From assembly GCA_013397935.1 (NCBI GenBank), contig VZRN01004184.1, positions 2,619,238 to 2,683,237 on the forward strand: a stretch of DNA of 64,000 nt. Direction: 5' to 3'. Positions 24,984-38,666 of the stretch are shown here, in pieces. A model generated the notes under the pieces. That model was given only the letters and a program-made list of their open reading frames with translations. It was not told the DNA's origin and did not search any database. Position 1 is the stretch's first letter. Every line of letters starts with the position of its first letter. Source of the stretch: Dasyornis broadbenti. Its lineage: Eukaryota > Chordata > Aves > Passeriformes > Dasyornithidae. The translations under genes and the position numbers were made by a program.

Positions 24984-27900
24984 GAGTGCAGCTGAAGAGA
25001 AATACAATACAAGCATCCAAAATAACTGCCTGACAGTTGTGTTTCCTCGACCTCATATAAGAAACAAGCACATTTCCTTTTAACTCCTCTGGCTGATCCA
25101 CCATCAATCAATGTCATGCCCACTTTCAGATATTCAGGCATATGAACTTAGAACAATCTTGATAAGGCTGTCAAAAACTAAGGAGTATGTAAACAGTTGG
25201 TGTCAGTACAGTATTTCTTGAGAGATGATTACAATATAAATTGTATTGTACTATCAAGAGTGAAAATTCTGCCCTCAGCTAAAAGGAAAAATGTATGTTT
25301 TGCTATGGGTAAGTTTGAAATTTAAAAAAAATCTAGTGTGATGTAAAATTCCTTACAACTCAAACATCTCATTGTCTGACATGCCCATATTGCTGAAAAC
25401 TAGCTCAAAATCTGTGCTTGCATGCAGTTGGGAAAAGTTCTATATCACCCTTTTTTGTTAAGCTGGGTGGTAGTTATGTTTGACCTCATGGAGGATAGTC
25501 AAAAGTAATTTTCAGTGAATATCTTGTAACAAAATCATAAACCAGCACCAGGAAGTTCCCTTCTTCTTCTGCTTCTTCAAGAGCAGAGGCACACGCACGC
25601 ACACACACAATCATTTACTGCTCTCTTCTGCTGACCAGGTTTTCATGGCCGTTATGATTTTTTGAAGATGAACATAATCTTTAAATCAGGAGGGTACCAG
25701 ATAAAAAGACCAAGAAATAGTGCTCTGTAGCAACCAGGAAGAGAAGGGATATTTTGAGCAGAGGTAGGAAGTAGAAGGAAATATTTAGATGTTTCATAGG
25801 CTTGTATTTTATTATATGTTTTACATGGAAGTAGTTGGTTGAATAAAAAAAGTAGTGAGTATAGGAGTGGGGCAGATGATGTTTTAGAAAAAATATGAGC
25901 AAAAATGTATTAATGGAAGTTCACTGGGGAAGTAACTTTGTTTCTTTTATTTTTAAAATTTTGCTTGGGTTGGTTTTTTTGATAGTTCACACCAGCTTTT
26001 TGGGTATTGTTGATATGGAAGGGGACTTCAAGGCAGAATACTCAATACCAATAATATTTCACTTTTACTCCTAAATTATATATACACTTTCTTAACTATT
26101 TCTAGCTAGAAAGAGTTCATATCTACTGTGAGCGAGAGTAGTGGTAGAAGACCATAAGAAAGCGTGCTGTCATTCACTCAAGAAGTACTGAAAAATGAGA
26201 AATCTCTTATTTTTCCCGAGCCTTCATAGAACATGGCCATTTTAACCTGTGGAAAATGGATACAGATTTTTTTTTTGCAGTGGCTTATATCCACTTATCT
26301 TAGGAGCAAACAATTTTGTAGGACACAGACATTCAAACAGAAACAGATCCCAAATGTTACGCATATTCCAAAATTGGGAGATTAAAATAAACTTAATTTT
26401 GCTCTAACACTTTGTTGGCTTTCTCTTTAGGGTGGTGGGTTTAGTTTCTATTTGTTTTGCTATTCTATTGTTTTGCTATTTTACACTTAGGTGCAGTTTT
26501 ACTTCAGCTGACTTTTAAATTTTCTTTCACACTTTGTGCACTTTGTGCATGTCATTGCTCAGTAACTCACAGTAGCAGCCCTCCTTAAAAGGAATACACT
26601 CAGAGAAACTTTCTTACTGGCCCAAACTAGTTTGACAGGTTCAATGACCCCAAATACTGGTGCAGTGAAAAATGTCCCAGATTCAACCACCTTCCAAGTG
26701 CACACTCTTTAACATACTCTTTCCCTTCACCAGAAATGCCTGGTTTAAAGTGTATGAATTGAAGTAACACTTAGAATGTGAATGATTAATTGTATAAAAA
26801 TCACAAACCAGTCTAATTGTCAAAAAGCAAAACTTGTCTTCGCAGTAGCAATACTTTGAAAATAACCAGCAGCAGTCCAGGTTTCTTTCTACCACATGTC
26901 TGAAACTTCCTATAGCCAGATTTTGCTAACTTAATTGCATGGTAGGCTAATCTCATCTGGCAGTGTGAAGTTATCCACTATCCTAACACTGCAAACAAAC
27001 AAGAAATTATGCGAGCAAAATAAAACTGCTGGTGTACCTTATCTCCTGAGAGAAATAAAAAAGACATTATGGATGACCAAACGAGGAAGCGATTTTCATA
27101 TTATCATTCATGTAAGTGAGAGGGTAAGTCCAGGACCTCTCTCTTAAATCCTAAATGTTTGATCACACAGGAAAGTTTTCCCAAGTAAGTCCACATGTGC
27201 ATGCTGACATTAAGATTTACTAGTGTTGTGTTTTGTAAAGATATATGGTGTGATGCAATAAAGAAGCTTATTGCACATTAGTTGTAAGTCTGCAGTCCTG
27301 ATGTATGAGGAAAGAATTCCCATCTTTTTACTATTAAAACCACTAATACAGATTAATGTTACATAAATGCTTCTGTATCTGCAGAGAGATTAAACCCACT
27401 ATCTCCTGGTACAGCGATGCCCCAGCACCAGTCTTCTCTGACGTTTAAGTATTTTGTCGTAAAAATACATTAAATAATGGCAGGTTCAGAGAGACTTAGA
27501 AACACATTGGATTAAATGTTGTTTGGGGAAAATACACGTTTCTACTGCCGGCAAATACAATGAAGTTTTGCACTTTCATATTATCTTTTAGGTACTCTAA
27601 ACTTCACTAAAAATACTGTATTACCTCCCACAAAAGTCTGTTTGGATGGACTGGTTTTACTCCCTGTGCTCCACTGACTGTATTTAAAAGGCAGGAGAGC
27701 AATTCCACTGAATCACATCAAAAATATGGCAGAGCTGGAACAGGAAGCTTTAGTATAATCACTGTTGTTCTGTTTATCATAAGGCATTCAGTAACATTCA
27801 GGCAAATGTTTTTGAAAGTTTATCAGGATGTTTACTCATGCTCACTATTGGCAGTGTTTAATTAGTTAAACTACAGCTGATAGCAGCACAACAGCAGCAC

Positions 27901-28610
27901 TGTTCCAGTCTTCTGGTGTTTCTCTTGGAGTTCCTGATTTATTAAAATTTTACATTAAATGAAACAAGACCTCTTTGGAATTTCTGGCTGCAGGTTATCT
28001 GGGCCTGTTTTAATTTCTACTTAGTATTTCTCAGAGTTATCCTTAGTTACTAATGGATTAGAAAGTATTTAATCACACTCATTTGACAGCACCCTGCTAT
28101 GTTCCCTTCAGACTTATAGCAGACATGGGCATCTGGTATGCTGCTTCCTAATTTCTTCATACTTATGTTTTACCATTTGGGTAAAACCATGTACAACCTA
28201 TAACATTGCCAATAGTATTCTAATGTACTTTAAAGTATCTGTCTTTTTAATACTACCTCATCCTTTGGTATTTAAAGTTACCTATAACAATTTTTGTATT
28301 CCCTACCCTTGAGTTCTGATGATTTATGACTATGTTTTTTTCTCAGTGTGTTGTATTTCCTTTCACTTCCCTTTACTACTAAGTAGAAATGAACTTAAAG
28401 CTATATCTGTCTTGTTACTGAATCTTCATTATTAATCTACTAAATGCCTTAAAAATTGTGGTCTTCCTTTGCAGAACTCTGTGCTTTTTTTTATTCCATA
28501 CCTCACTTCAAATTTTCCCAAGCTAATGTAAACCAGCATTTTCAAAGTATCAGGTACATAAATTGCTTCCAGGAACTCTCCTCTCTGGCCAGTAACAAAT
28601 AGCAGGTATG
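24984..28610. other. Intergenic, nothing recognised apart from an AC run
   Basis: AT-rich DNA with a short AC-type run near 25588-25609. The part around 27.6-28.0 kb looks non-repetitive but carries no motif I can name. Confidence 0.5.
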
Positions 28611-28985
28611 GGATTGTTCAGTCTGGAGAAGAGGAGGCTCTGGGGACGCCTTATTGCTGGCTACAGCTGCCTGACAGAAAGCTGTAGTGAGGTGGGGTCA
28701 GTCTCTTCTCCCGCATAACAAGAAACAGAACAAGAGGAAATGACCTCAAGTTGTGCCAGGGGAGATTACGACTGAATAGTATGAAAATTTTTTCACTATA
28801 AAGGTTGTCAGGCACTGGAACAGACTGCCCTGTGAAGTGGCTGAGTCACCATCTCTCGAGAAATTTAAAAGCTTACTAAATGTGGCACTTAGGTACATAG
28901 GTTATTGGTCAACCTGGCAGCTGGACTCATTGGTTGGACTTGATGATATTAAGGGTCTTTTCCAATCTAAATGGTTCTGAATCTA
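28611..28985 (+). mobile_element. CR1 LINE 3' part
   Basis: CTGGAGAAGAGGAGGCTCTG, GAGGAAATGACCTCAAGTTG, TGCCAGGGGAGATTA, GCACTGGAACAGACTGCCC, GAGTCACCATCTCTCGAG and GTTGGACTTGATGATATTAA are the ordered landmarks of the avian CR1 3' region. About 375 bp, 5'-truncated, ending just before an AC microsatellite. Confidence 0.9.
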
Positions 28986-29010
28986 AATTGTATGAGTTTT
29001 CTGAGGATAC

Positions 29011-29056
29011 ATACACGCACACACACAGACACACACACAGACACGCACACATACAC
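29011..29056. repeat. (AC)n microsatellite
   Basis: Interrupted ACAC run with CG and AG steps, about 46 bp. Confidence 0.9.
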
Positions 29057-29273
29057 GGGTACATAGATAGTCATGGCTAAGTGAGCATGACTAAATGACC
29101 CCAGCTTATCATGAGCAGAGGGGCACTTCCCATCTGGAGAAATAAAGGACACCCCTGGACTGATGAGAGGATGCTGGCACTCCAGCACATCCAGCACCTC
29201 TGCCAAGCCCTCCTGTCACTTTATATCACAGGGCGGTACCTGCGGCCAGATGGATGTCGTGGGCGTTTCACTC

Positions 29274-29284
29274 AAGATGGCAGC
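29274..29284 (+). promoter_or_regulatory. YY1-like element in the CpG island
   Basis: AAGATGGCAGC differs by one base from AAGATGGCGGC, the element often found just downstream of transcription starts in CpG promoters. Its orientation would suggest rightward transcription. Confidence 0.35.
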
Positions 29285-29338
29285 GGACGGATGGTGATAG
29301 CACCTCAGACGAGGGAGTCGCTTTGGAGAGCAGCGGGC

Positions 29339-29355
29339 TGTGTGTGTGTGTGTGC
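29339..29355. repeat. (TG)n run inside the CpG island
   Basis: Alternating TG for about 17 bp. Confidence 0.9.
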
Positions 29356-29985
29356 GCATTGCCAGGGAGACACAACCTGAGTGTGAAATATTGGTGATGC
29401 CTCACGACCCCGAGCAGGGAAGCTCGGAGGCAGCGAGGGGGTATGGTGGTCCCGTATGGCTCAGCCGGAGGTGGAGGCTGGTGCGGCTGAGGTGCTGTGC
29501 GAGGGGCGAGAGGCTGGTGTGCAGGAAGAAGCGGGCTGGCGTTCGAGTGGCCGTGGAGCAGAGCGCGTTAAGGAGGCGGTCTGGGCGGAGAGCCTGGCTC
29601 CGGTGCCCAGCGTGCCCGGAGACCGCCGCTGCCCGCCGGCGTGTCCGGCCGGCCGCGCTCCCTGCCGGCAGCACCGCAAGGTCTGCCCTGCCGTTCCTGC
29701 TCAGCCTGGCACGAGCCACAGCCAGGAAAATTTTGGCCCGATTTCTCTTGCCTCCCGTTCCCCTGTGGAGAAGTCAAGGAGGCAGAGTCAGAGGAGGGGC
29801 GCCTGACTCCCACTGAATACTTCTGGTCTCTTGACTGCAGCGTTCATGATCTCCTCGTTATCATTATAGTCTGTGAAACCTAATATCCTTCAGCCAGTAG
29901 AAAAAAAGAGTCGTACTTAGACATAAAATACCAAGAAAGTCAGGCTCTTGTAGAAAACACCTGCAAAATAAACTTGTTTAATTTC

Positions 29986-30055
29986 ACACAAAAAAACCCC
30001 AAAACAAAAACACAAAAGAAAACCTAAAAAACCCCCAAACCAAACCCAAACAAAG
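29986..30055. repeat. A/C-dominated low-complexity tract
   Basis: CAAAA and CCCAAA units over about 70 bp, just right of the CpG island. Confidence 0.85.
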
Positions 30056-30907
30056 TACAATTTGTAGATTTCATTAACATCTATGAAATTACAATGGTTT
30101 TACAATAACTTTCTGAAAATTCTTTACATAAGTAAGCATTATCTGTAAGACTATGGCATTTCAGACATCACAAAATGCCTGGATATGCTTGCTCTGCCAA
30201 TAGAAATGTGCATGTACATATAGAAAAATAAAAGCATTTATACCTGTCTCTGATGAAAGAAGTAAAATTGTATGGCCTGCCATTGGCTTTGTGTTGAATT
30301 CTTTATGTCATTATTTATATATGCCATTTTCTAAAGGTCACATCTCCTGAATTTTTAGCTAGGTAATATATGCAGGGATATATTCTCGTGTTTTCTTTAA
30401 TGACAGCCTTGAAGTCTTGGCAAAATGCCTCAGACTTAACCATTTTTTATTTTCAAAGGAATTTTTATTAAGTGGTATGATGTATTCCACAGTGCCATTT
30501 TCCCAGTGTACTTTTGGCCTAAGCATAAATAGTTACTCAAATAGTTTTCCACAAAAACAAAGTCCCCTCGTCCTGCACCAGTAATTTTGGTCAGTGAATG
30601 CATCGCAGTCCAGCGTCCTGCCTGTTCTCACCACAGATCTCAGTACCTGGTTAATCGCCATCTATCATTACCTACTTCATCTCTTGCCACTTGAGAAAGG
30701 CATCTTAAAGAACAATACATACATATTTGATACTACATATCAAATCCCCCCTGACATTACAGGATTGACAGGCTGAAATGTCAACAGCCAATGGTTGTAG
30801 ATATTTGTAAACTTATTGGGCACCTGTAGGTTCAAACAACATGTCTGAAAACTATTGTCTGGAATATGTATGTAGGTTGTCATTAGCCTTCCCAGCTCCT
30901 TCAGGAG

Positions 30908-30998
30908 GTTTTGTTAGTTTGTTGTTTGGGGGTTTTTTGTTAGTTTTGTTTGGTTGGTTTTGTTGTTTGTTTGTTCTGGGGTTGTTTGTTTGTTTTTT
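30908..30998. repeat. T/G-dominated low-complexity tract
   Basis: GTTTTGTTTGGTTGG-type units, about 90 bp. Confidence 0.85.
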
Positions 30999-31009
30999 TA
31001 AATAAAAAT

Positions 31010-34000
31010 GATAGGGAGAAAGAACAGGTATCTCTGTTGTAGCGAAATTTTATTCCACTAAAGCAGCAGCAGATCTGCTCTTGCTTTGAATGTAGAAACA
31101 TCAGACACTTTGACTGTCTGTTAAAACTTCCACTCTTTAGGGCCCTGGGTTCAGAGGTGACACAGCAGGCCATGGCGACCGCTGTACACTGAATAGCCAT
31201 TTCCATGTACCATAGGCATTTTAAGTAATGCCTTGTTGGCCTAAGTGATGGAAATACACACTTCCTTAAAACTGATGCATCAATGTCACTTACAGATCTT
31301 CAACTACCAAGTTAATGTTTGGAAATTTCAGATAATCAGCTGTAAGGGAAGCCTCTTCTGAGAAGCAGATTTCTTTTCCATAGATGTTAGTGGAATCAAA
31401 CTTTTACTCAAAAGACCTCCAGGCAGACAACGGAAACTATCTTCCTTCTCCTAAACTATGTTGGTCACAGAATTATTGAAAGCAAAAACTAAGCCAGTAT
31501 GAATAGACTGCAGAAAATCAATCTGCAGCAGCTAAACTTGTCTGCCCTTTTGTTAATTTCTCATGGTTAGGACCAGTCTTTTTGCTCGCTGTGTACCAGA
31601 AAGCTAAATAAAGGTCATACTTACAGCTCTCTAAGACAGCGAATCAGGACATTTAATGATGGGGACTTCAGGAAAGGAATTAGGCTGTTTTTGTAGTCTA
31701 GGGTAAGACAATCATTCTTTCCTATTTCCATTAGAACAATGAAGAATTAAAAAGACTATCTGCTAGGATACTGAAGCCATAATGATATTTTCTACTGAGA
31801 AGACAAACAAAATAATTAAACTATGCATGTTTTGCAGGTAAACTAGCAAAATCATTTTCATCTGCACAACTGGGGATGTAAGGTTTGCCTCCCATGCCTT
31901 GCAGTATTATACTATTCCCCTCAGCTGCAATTCTGAGGCATCCATTTGAGCGCCCTGCAATATGTATGTTGTGAGTATGAGTGTGTATTACTCAACTCTT
32001 GAACACAAGAGTAAGGCACTAAGGGAGAAAGAACTTTTAACCTGCATTACTTTGTACTGCAAAATATTTGAAGTCTCTGAAAGAGATACTAATAAAGTAT
32101 CCCAGACTCAGCTTTTTTTTTTCTCTATTAACCTTGATTTGAACTGTTACCTAAACGGCTCACAAATGGTTTCTCAGTTTACATAAACTTTTCTCTGCTT
32201 AGGAAATTTGTTGTGCTCCTTTACATTGTACACTGTCATCTAAGTTGAGCCCTGTATCTACCTTCTAGCTATACAATGTTTTGCTCTCCTGGTTTTTAAT
32301 TGAGGGCTACATTTTGCTATCTACAGTGGAGTGCTTTTGTTTTTTATTAACAGAAATAAAATCAGCATGTATGAGTGTGAATATATATCAAAAGAGAATT
32401 GTTTAATCCATAACCACAGAAATCTTCCACTTGTAGCACCATTTCTATAATTTCTTACAAGAGATTCAAACAATTTCTAGACCATATTAAATACCAAAAA
32501 TCAATTAAGCTGTTTTTACATGTATTAGTTATAACATTATTTGAACACTTCCAACATCTTGTAAAGAACTTGAATAATATGATTATGTATATAAGGAAAA
32601 CTGATTTCTTCTTAGTATCACCACAGCCTCAGTTGTAATTCAAGAGGAATAGCTCCATCAGCTAAATTAGTCATATTATTGATTTATATGTTAGAAGATT
32701 ATTATACAAGGGAAGTATCAAATTGGACTGTATTTATATCTAGCCTTTTGCCTCTCAATCACACTCAGGTTACTTAACTTCAGCAAAGTGAGATGAAACA
32801 GTGAAGTTCTAAAATACTTGAGAAAAACCTTGATAATGGATACTAAATCAGTTAATTTCTTGAGATAAAATAAATCAGATCTTATTGGTAACTGTGAGGA
32901 TTCTCCTAAAACATGCTGAGAAAAGTAGTCACCAAATACTCATAAAAACATTATTCTGTCTTTCCAAAATCCATATTTGTAATAAACCAAGTATTCTGCA
33001 GCATGTGACAACGGATTAATTAACCTCTAGTATACAATACACACTTGTGTACACAAGTAACTGACAGTTGTTAAGAGACTCCAGATACTTCATCGTGAGA
33101 TAAATGGAATTTTATTTTTAGGGAGAGAGTGATTCCTCTTTATAATAAATGTATAAAAGTGCAATATCTTAAATATTTACTGCATGCAAGTAATCGTTTT
33201 TGTTGTTGTTGTTAGCATCATATAAAGTAATCTTATGCAATAGTCTCTGCAAGAATACATTTGAACTTATTGTCGAATTAATGCATCTTCAGTTGAGTGC
33301 CAGCCTGATCATTGCATTAACCACCTCATACAGGACTGCAGGAAAAAAGGCAAATTTTCAGCAACATCTTAGCAAACAGCTCTCTATTGACAAAGCGAAA
33401 TGACATACTAAAACCAGCAAAATTTGGCCCATGTTTGCCTACTACACCCTTCAATTGACTGTATTCCAACTATAGTATTATAGTTTTGTTTTCTGAAATG
33501 CCTGTCCAAAAGGCTAATTGGATCTGCCCCTGATTACAGGAACCTTCTGAAGCTGTTGTTATTCACAATTTGTCTTTAATGCAGCCAGTATGATCAACTC
33601 TATAATGACTACCAGAACTGAATCTGGTATATCACGGAACCTTCTCTTTGTGGTAAACAGGATAAAGGAAAGGTACCGAAAAATAATCAGAATAAAATGG
33701 CAGAAGGAACAAGAAACAAGATTAAGCAGAAAGTGCATTCCTCTTCAGCTGTACTACACATCATCAATTGTTGAATTTTACCAGAACAATTTACATTTAA
33801 TTCACAAGGATCAGAAAGTATTCCAGAGTGCACATACATAAACCAATACTGTATTTTCTTTAGATGGCAGGAAGCAACTAATGAGTGTGATAAGACAAGT
33901 TGGAAAGGAGAAAGAAGTGCCTTGGACAAGGACACAGTAAACCTTGAATGTCATGCCTAGCAACACAGCATTTTAAATAAGATAGATAACATTTTCTTTC

Positions 34001-36579
34001 TTCTTTTTACAACTTGGAAATGACCTAGTTTTGGTTTGTTTGGTTCTTCTCGTTTTGCTTTGTTTTGGAGTTTTTTTGGTGAGATGAGTGAAGTCCAATT
34101 TTTGTATTTCTCCATCCTCAACATTAAGCTTGACTTGTTGGCATCAGTGTGACTACAGTTGCATTTAGTACATGTACAGAGAAACTTGTGATTATTAAAG
34201 GAGAAAGCATTTTCCTTGTTCTATAATTACTTTTTTTTTTTTCAGAACAAATATTTAATCAAAAACTTTCAAAGTGGAAAGTGCAACACTTCCAAACCAG
34301 AACAGCTAATAGCCCACAAAGTGCATAAAACAAATACTTTAGATTCTGCAGCACTAGGACTAGGTTTTACAGGTAGGTTACTAAGTTAGTAAAGTGTTAC
34401 TCTCTTTCCCCCTCATTTCTAAGCCTTTTAGCCACACAATTCTACCTCTTCCACTTGGTGAACTTAGCACTTGTTGGAACCATTGGTCAGCCAAATAGGC
34501 TGAAACTCCTGAAAATTAGACTAATAAAGCAGCCAAGCACAAGGAGCAAAAGTAAAATGTTTTTTTTCCACCCAGTTCATGGGAAAGCAGCAAGGCTGAC
34601 ATAAAGGAGAGGGAAAGCTCTCAGATGAAAATCAGGATCAGAGGAGGTCTTGGAGGGTAGCTCCTTTTGGTAGTAATGAGCTGTGAGAGTGGGTTTGGTG
34701 CCCTGGTATCAGGTGTGCTCCTGAGGATCTGGCAATTGTCTATTTTGTGGCAGTCTATAAATATGCTGAAACTCCTAGGAGTTTCGGACAGTATCCTACA
34801 AAGTGCTTGGTAATCAGGTGAGATGATCATAGATGTACAGTTTCAATCACAAGTATGCACAACTTATCACACAGATACAATTTCTACACCTACTTCACGG
34901 ATCTAAAGGTCACGACTGACACTGTATTTTGTTGACGTTATCTTCACTGAGACACGGACATAAAAGAAATCCTTCCCTACTGATTGATCCTTCTCCCACA
35001 CATTCTGCAACTGAAAAGAAAAACGAGGAACCATTCACTCAAGTCCTTGCTTAGGAAAACTGTTTGCACTCCAGCAATCTTACTTAAACTGTTTTGATCG
35101 CGTAATAGAGAATTAACTAATTTCTGCAACTTGCCTGAAATACTATTTCTTCACTAATAAAGATTTTGAGATCCACTGAATTTTGACCAAGTATGAGCTA
35201 ACCCCCTGAAAAGTAGCACATGGGCCTCTTTCTTTTACTCCTATCATGACACAGGTGAACAAAAAGATCTCAGAAACACACTGCTCTAACAGTATTACTC
35301 CAGTCATCCAAAATCCTTTTAAAAATGTGCCTCATTGTCTGCTAGGTCAGAGTTTTCTTTTCCTGAGGCATAGGTTTTATTTCTTTTCTCCCATGCTTCT
35401 GAGCTTCCATTGTACACAAGCCAAAAAAACCCCAAACCTTTTACAATACTGTCAGATTACCATCTCCACTGTAACAAACCTGAAATGTTTTGAACGTCTG
35501 GCTGTAATGAAGATATTCTGGTAATTTTAATATTTAGACAATAACGATGGAGCATGTAATTTTGGAGTAATACATCTATCCAACATTTACCATAATAAGA
35601 AGCATTTGGGGAGAACAATAAGCCCAAATATTTCAGAAAAACTAAATTTCAAGGAATGAAGATACTAAAGTACAAAGATGAGGCCAAAAATACTGTATTT
35701 TTAACCAGCAACATTTTTGAGGGGCAGTAACTGTACAATATTAGCTTTTCAAAAAAACTTTTTCTATCCCTCAAGCAACACACAATACATGCATTTAAAT
35801 GACACGTTAAGAACAGCAAATGGTATTTATTTTTAAATACTCTTTAGTTTAAAAATGCATCTGACACTCCTTCCTTAAAAGAAAAAGAATTAAAAAACTT
35901 GTCAAAAGGATTTCCTGCAACATGATAAATGAGGAACCCAGCAACAGACTTCATCTTAAACTGTATTCTGAGAAAAAAAAAAAATTTACATTAAACTTGA
36001 TGTGGCTGACTGTATTTTTTGACACTATTTTCAAAATCTCTATTCCTTTCTTACCTGCAGCATGACTACTGTGAGAAAGCTCAAGATAAACTTACAGTAA
36101 AATCCTTTAATCATCTAAATTGTGACCCCCAATGTATTGACTAGACAGAAAAATTTGTTTGACTGACAGAATTCAAAATGCTCTAGATAACCAGCAGGCA
36201 AAACCAGAGGAAATACCAGTAGCTCCACTTCTCAAACTAAATATATTATTTAGCAAGATTTCTGCTAAACTAACAAGCTGGACAAGGACAGATGACTTTA
36301 GTTGTTTAATGTCTGTTCAATTTTAGAATTTATGTCAAAAGAGGGACCATATTTGCAAAAGTATGAATTTCTAAAATACCGTGGTTAATTTAATACCAGG
36401 ACGTTTAAATTTTCTAATTCACGTATGTCAGTCTCTCCAAAACATATTTACTTTACTGATCTCTTAACTAGAGGTAGGTCATGTGTAGGCCTTGTTAATA
36501 TGCTGTGAACACTTCATTAGTTCACTAATGTAATAGTCTGCAGGATAACTATGCACAAAGCTCCAAGAATAGCAGCACA
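31010..36579. other. Intergenic or distal 3' UTR, nothing recognised
   Basis: AT-rich DNA without repeats I can name. It could be flank, or part of a longer GNAQ 3' UTR, since further AATAAA hexamers on the minus strand occur at 35826-35831 and 35376-35381. Confidence 0.4.
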
Positions 36580-36602
36580 TATAATAAATTAAATGTCTAC
36601 GC

Positions 36603-36608
36603 TTTATT
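36603..36608 (-). terminator. Candidate distal poly(A) signal of GNAQ
   Basis: AATAAAGC on the minus strand, about 3.9 kb after the stop codon. It is preceded by an A-rich stretch and followed by a TTTAATTTATT and then TATGTGCTG segment that resembles a U/GU-rich downstream element. Its placement agrees with a multi-kilobase UTR but is not proof. Confidence 0.35.
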
Positions 36609-37680
36609 TTTTTTCATGTGGGTTAACATCTTTGTTTTCTCCTAATACTTCATTCTTTTGTGAAGAATATTTAACAAGGAAAGGGTCATGAGGTTGAGTA
36701 ATCGGAAAGTCTTCTGCACCTTACAACTCAAGGCTGGGAGTCTAGCAATATCTATATGCAGCCCTTTTCCCCCATATAGAGTTTTTGCAAATCATGCAGT
36801 CAATTCTGACTGCTATCCAGCATTAAAAGTCTCTTCTCCATTTTCAAACTTTAAAAAGTGATTCACAATCATGTGGCAGTATGATTAAAAAGTACAGTCC
36901 GTACACCTTGACCATCAAAAGAGACTGAATTATAAAAAGTAAACTGCCCTTACAGCTGCATCATCCTACATCCATAAGGACAGTGCCAGTTAATTTGTGA
37001 AAAAGGCAAGTTCAAGGTTTCTGTAAAACATGTATTACAGCTTTCTTGTGCTAGTGAACATTTAGAATACACAGGTTCCCCAGACACGTTCCTTCCCTCC
37101 TCCCTCATTTATAACATTCAAAGAAAACACATCATTTTGGCAAAGTTAAGAGGGTTTCTGTCTTGATGTTTTTGCCTTCAGCTTCATGTTAGAGGCACAA
37201 ACTTCTGGACTTAAGCACTATAAGGCATAGTAGAAACCAGCAATTAAAACAACAGCAACAACATCACCACCACCACAATGGAATATACTACAAGTGGGAA
37301 CAGCTGTGTTATTTAAAAATGAAATGTTTTTGTAAACTGTCATACTGCAATGCTGTGTTAGGTGATTCATGTAAAGCTTGCTTTGGCATGCCGAATATTT
37401 TTTTCTTCCAGAACATGCTCAAATGATCTACACACTGCCACAGGTTCAACTCACCTAAAAAATACCAGAAAATAGCCCAGTGGCACACACTCTTGAAAAC
37501 TTTTGCAATCACAATATAACTATAAAGCATGAGTAAACTTTTGTTTTGTTTTTATACAAAACTTGAAACCACATTTCCTTCTCCCCCACCCAATATCCTG
37601 TAAGAAGAAAAAAAAAAAAAATTAAAAAACCCCAAACTTTTGTTAGACACCACTGTCTGGTGTGGCATTTTGTTTAGTAG

Positions 37681-37730
37681 TGATCTTTTTTTTTATTATT
37701 ATTATTTTTTTTTCTTTTTCCTTTTTTTTG
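37681..37730. repeat. T-rich and TTA tract in the 3' UTR
   Basis: T runs separated by ATT steps. On the transcript strand this is an A-rich AATAATAAT segment that also contains AATAAA. Confidence 0.8.
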
Positions 37731-38646
37731 CTACAGTTCCATTTATAGCACTGCATCCAGTGTGGACAATGTATTCCCCGGTTAAAAAAAGAGATATTAT
37801 CAACAGTGGAACTGTGAAAAAAGAAGCTCTGTTGCATTTTATAGCATGATCAGGTCCAATTTTGTTAAGCTGTATGTAAGAAAGAGTCACTGCTCTGATC
37901 CCCTATTCAGAATGTCAGTGTCACTTTTTATAATCTAGATCTACCTGCTTTAGCTTCATTAAATAGAACACTTTAAAACTCCTTAAAATAATTAACAATA
38001 GTGACTTTTTGGTTGTTGTTTTTATACCTAAGGTTTCCATAGCTTCTGAAAAACTAACTGATTGATCTGATGTTTTGCATTTTATCATGGTATTTTTAGG
38101 GCAACAGCATATATGCACTAGTACTTATGTACAATGGTTTGAAACATCTCTGAATTTGCTTCTTCAATAAAGACTATTAGAAAAGTAAAAGTAACCTAAT
38201 GTGAATCAGTCAAATAAAAATTAAATTTATATTTAAAGCTTATGTTCCAATTTTACATATAATGGCATAAGTTCTAATAAGATTGTTTTCTACAGTTGTA
38301 TAAAGCCCTGACAAGATTTAAGCATTGTTTTGAATGTGAATCATCTCCGTCTTGGTCTCTCAAATTTACTTCTACTCAGGAATGTGCAAATGATTTTATA
38401 CAGCACGATGCTAGTACCGCTCTGTACTATAGTATTTTGTTTTGTAAATAAAAACAACAACAAATCCCTAGTCAGAAATAAACTGACAAAATTTACATTC
38501 TTCTCTCTTAAAAAAGTAAATAAAATAACATTATTTAAAATGTGAATTAGCTATAAGACATACAATACAATTACATAGATACATATCAATACAGCACATT
38601 CAATTTGCCAAAAATTAATGATTACAAAGCCAATATGGATGCTGCC

Positions 38647-38666
38647 ATATATATATATATATATAT
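38647..38666. repeat. (AT)n run in the 3' UTR
   Basis: Ten AT units followed by GTATGTACA. Confidence 0.9.

Larger units (their letters stand above)
29233..29760. promoter_or_regulatory. CpG island, orphan promoter candidate
   Basis: A sharply bounded GC-rich block in an AT-rich background. I count about thirty CpG dinucleotides in the 300 bp between 29400 and 29700, far above the rest of the window. Open frames of 70-158 codons cross it in several frames on both strands, as expected where stop codons are rare; none resembles a known protein. The left edge has a YY1-like AAGATGGCAGC and a near-NRF1 site, both usual in CpG promoters. It lies about 10.8 kb past the GNAQ stop codon. It may start an unannotated noncoding RNA or a 5' noncoding exon of the neighbour GNA14. 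No Gα coding exon is present in it. Confidence 0.6.

Noticed and set aside
29340..29816. 158-codon plus-strand frame and overlapping frames on both strands
   Set aside because: They lie in a CpG island, where stops are rare; frames overlap in several registers, none resembles a protein family, and there is no splice evidence.
33043..33058. Perfect 16-bp palindrome ACTTGTGTACACAAGT
   Set aside because: About one of this length is expected by chance in 64 kb and nothing around it suggests function.
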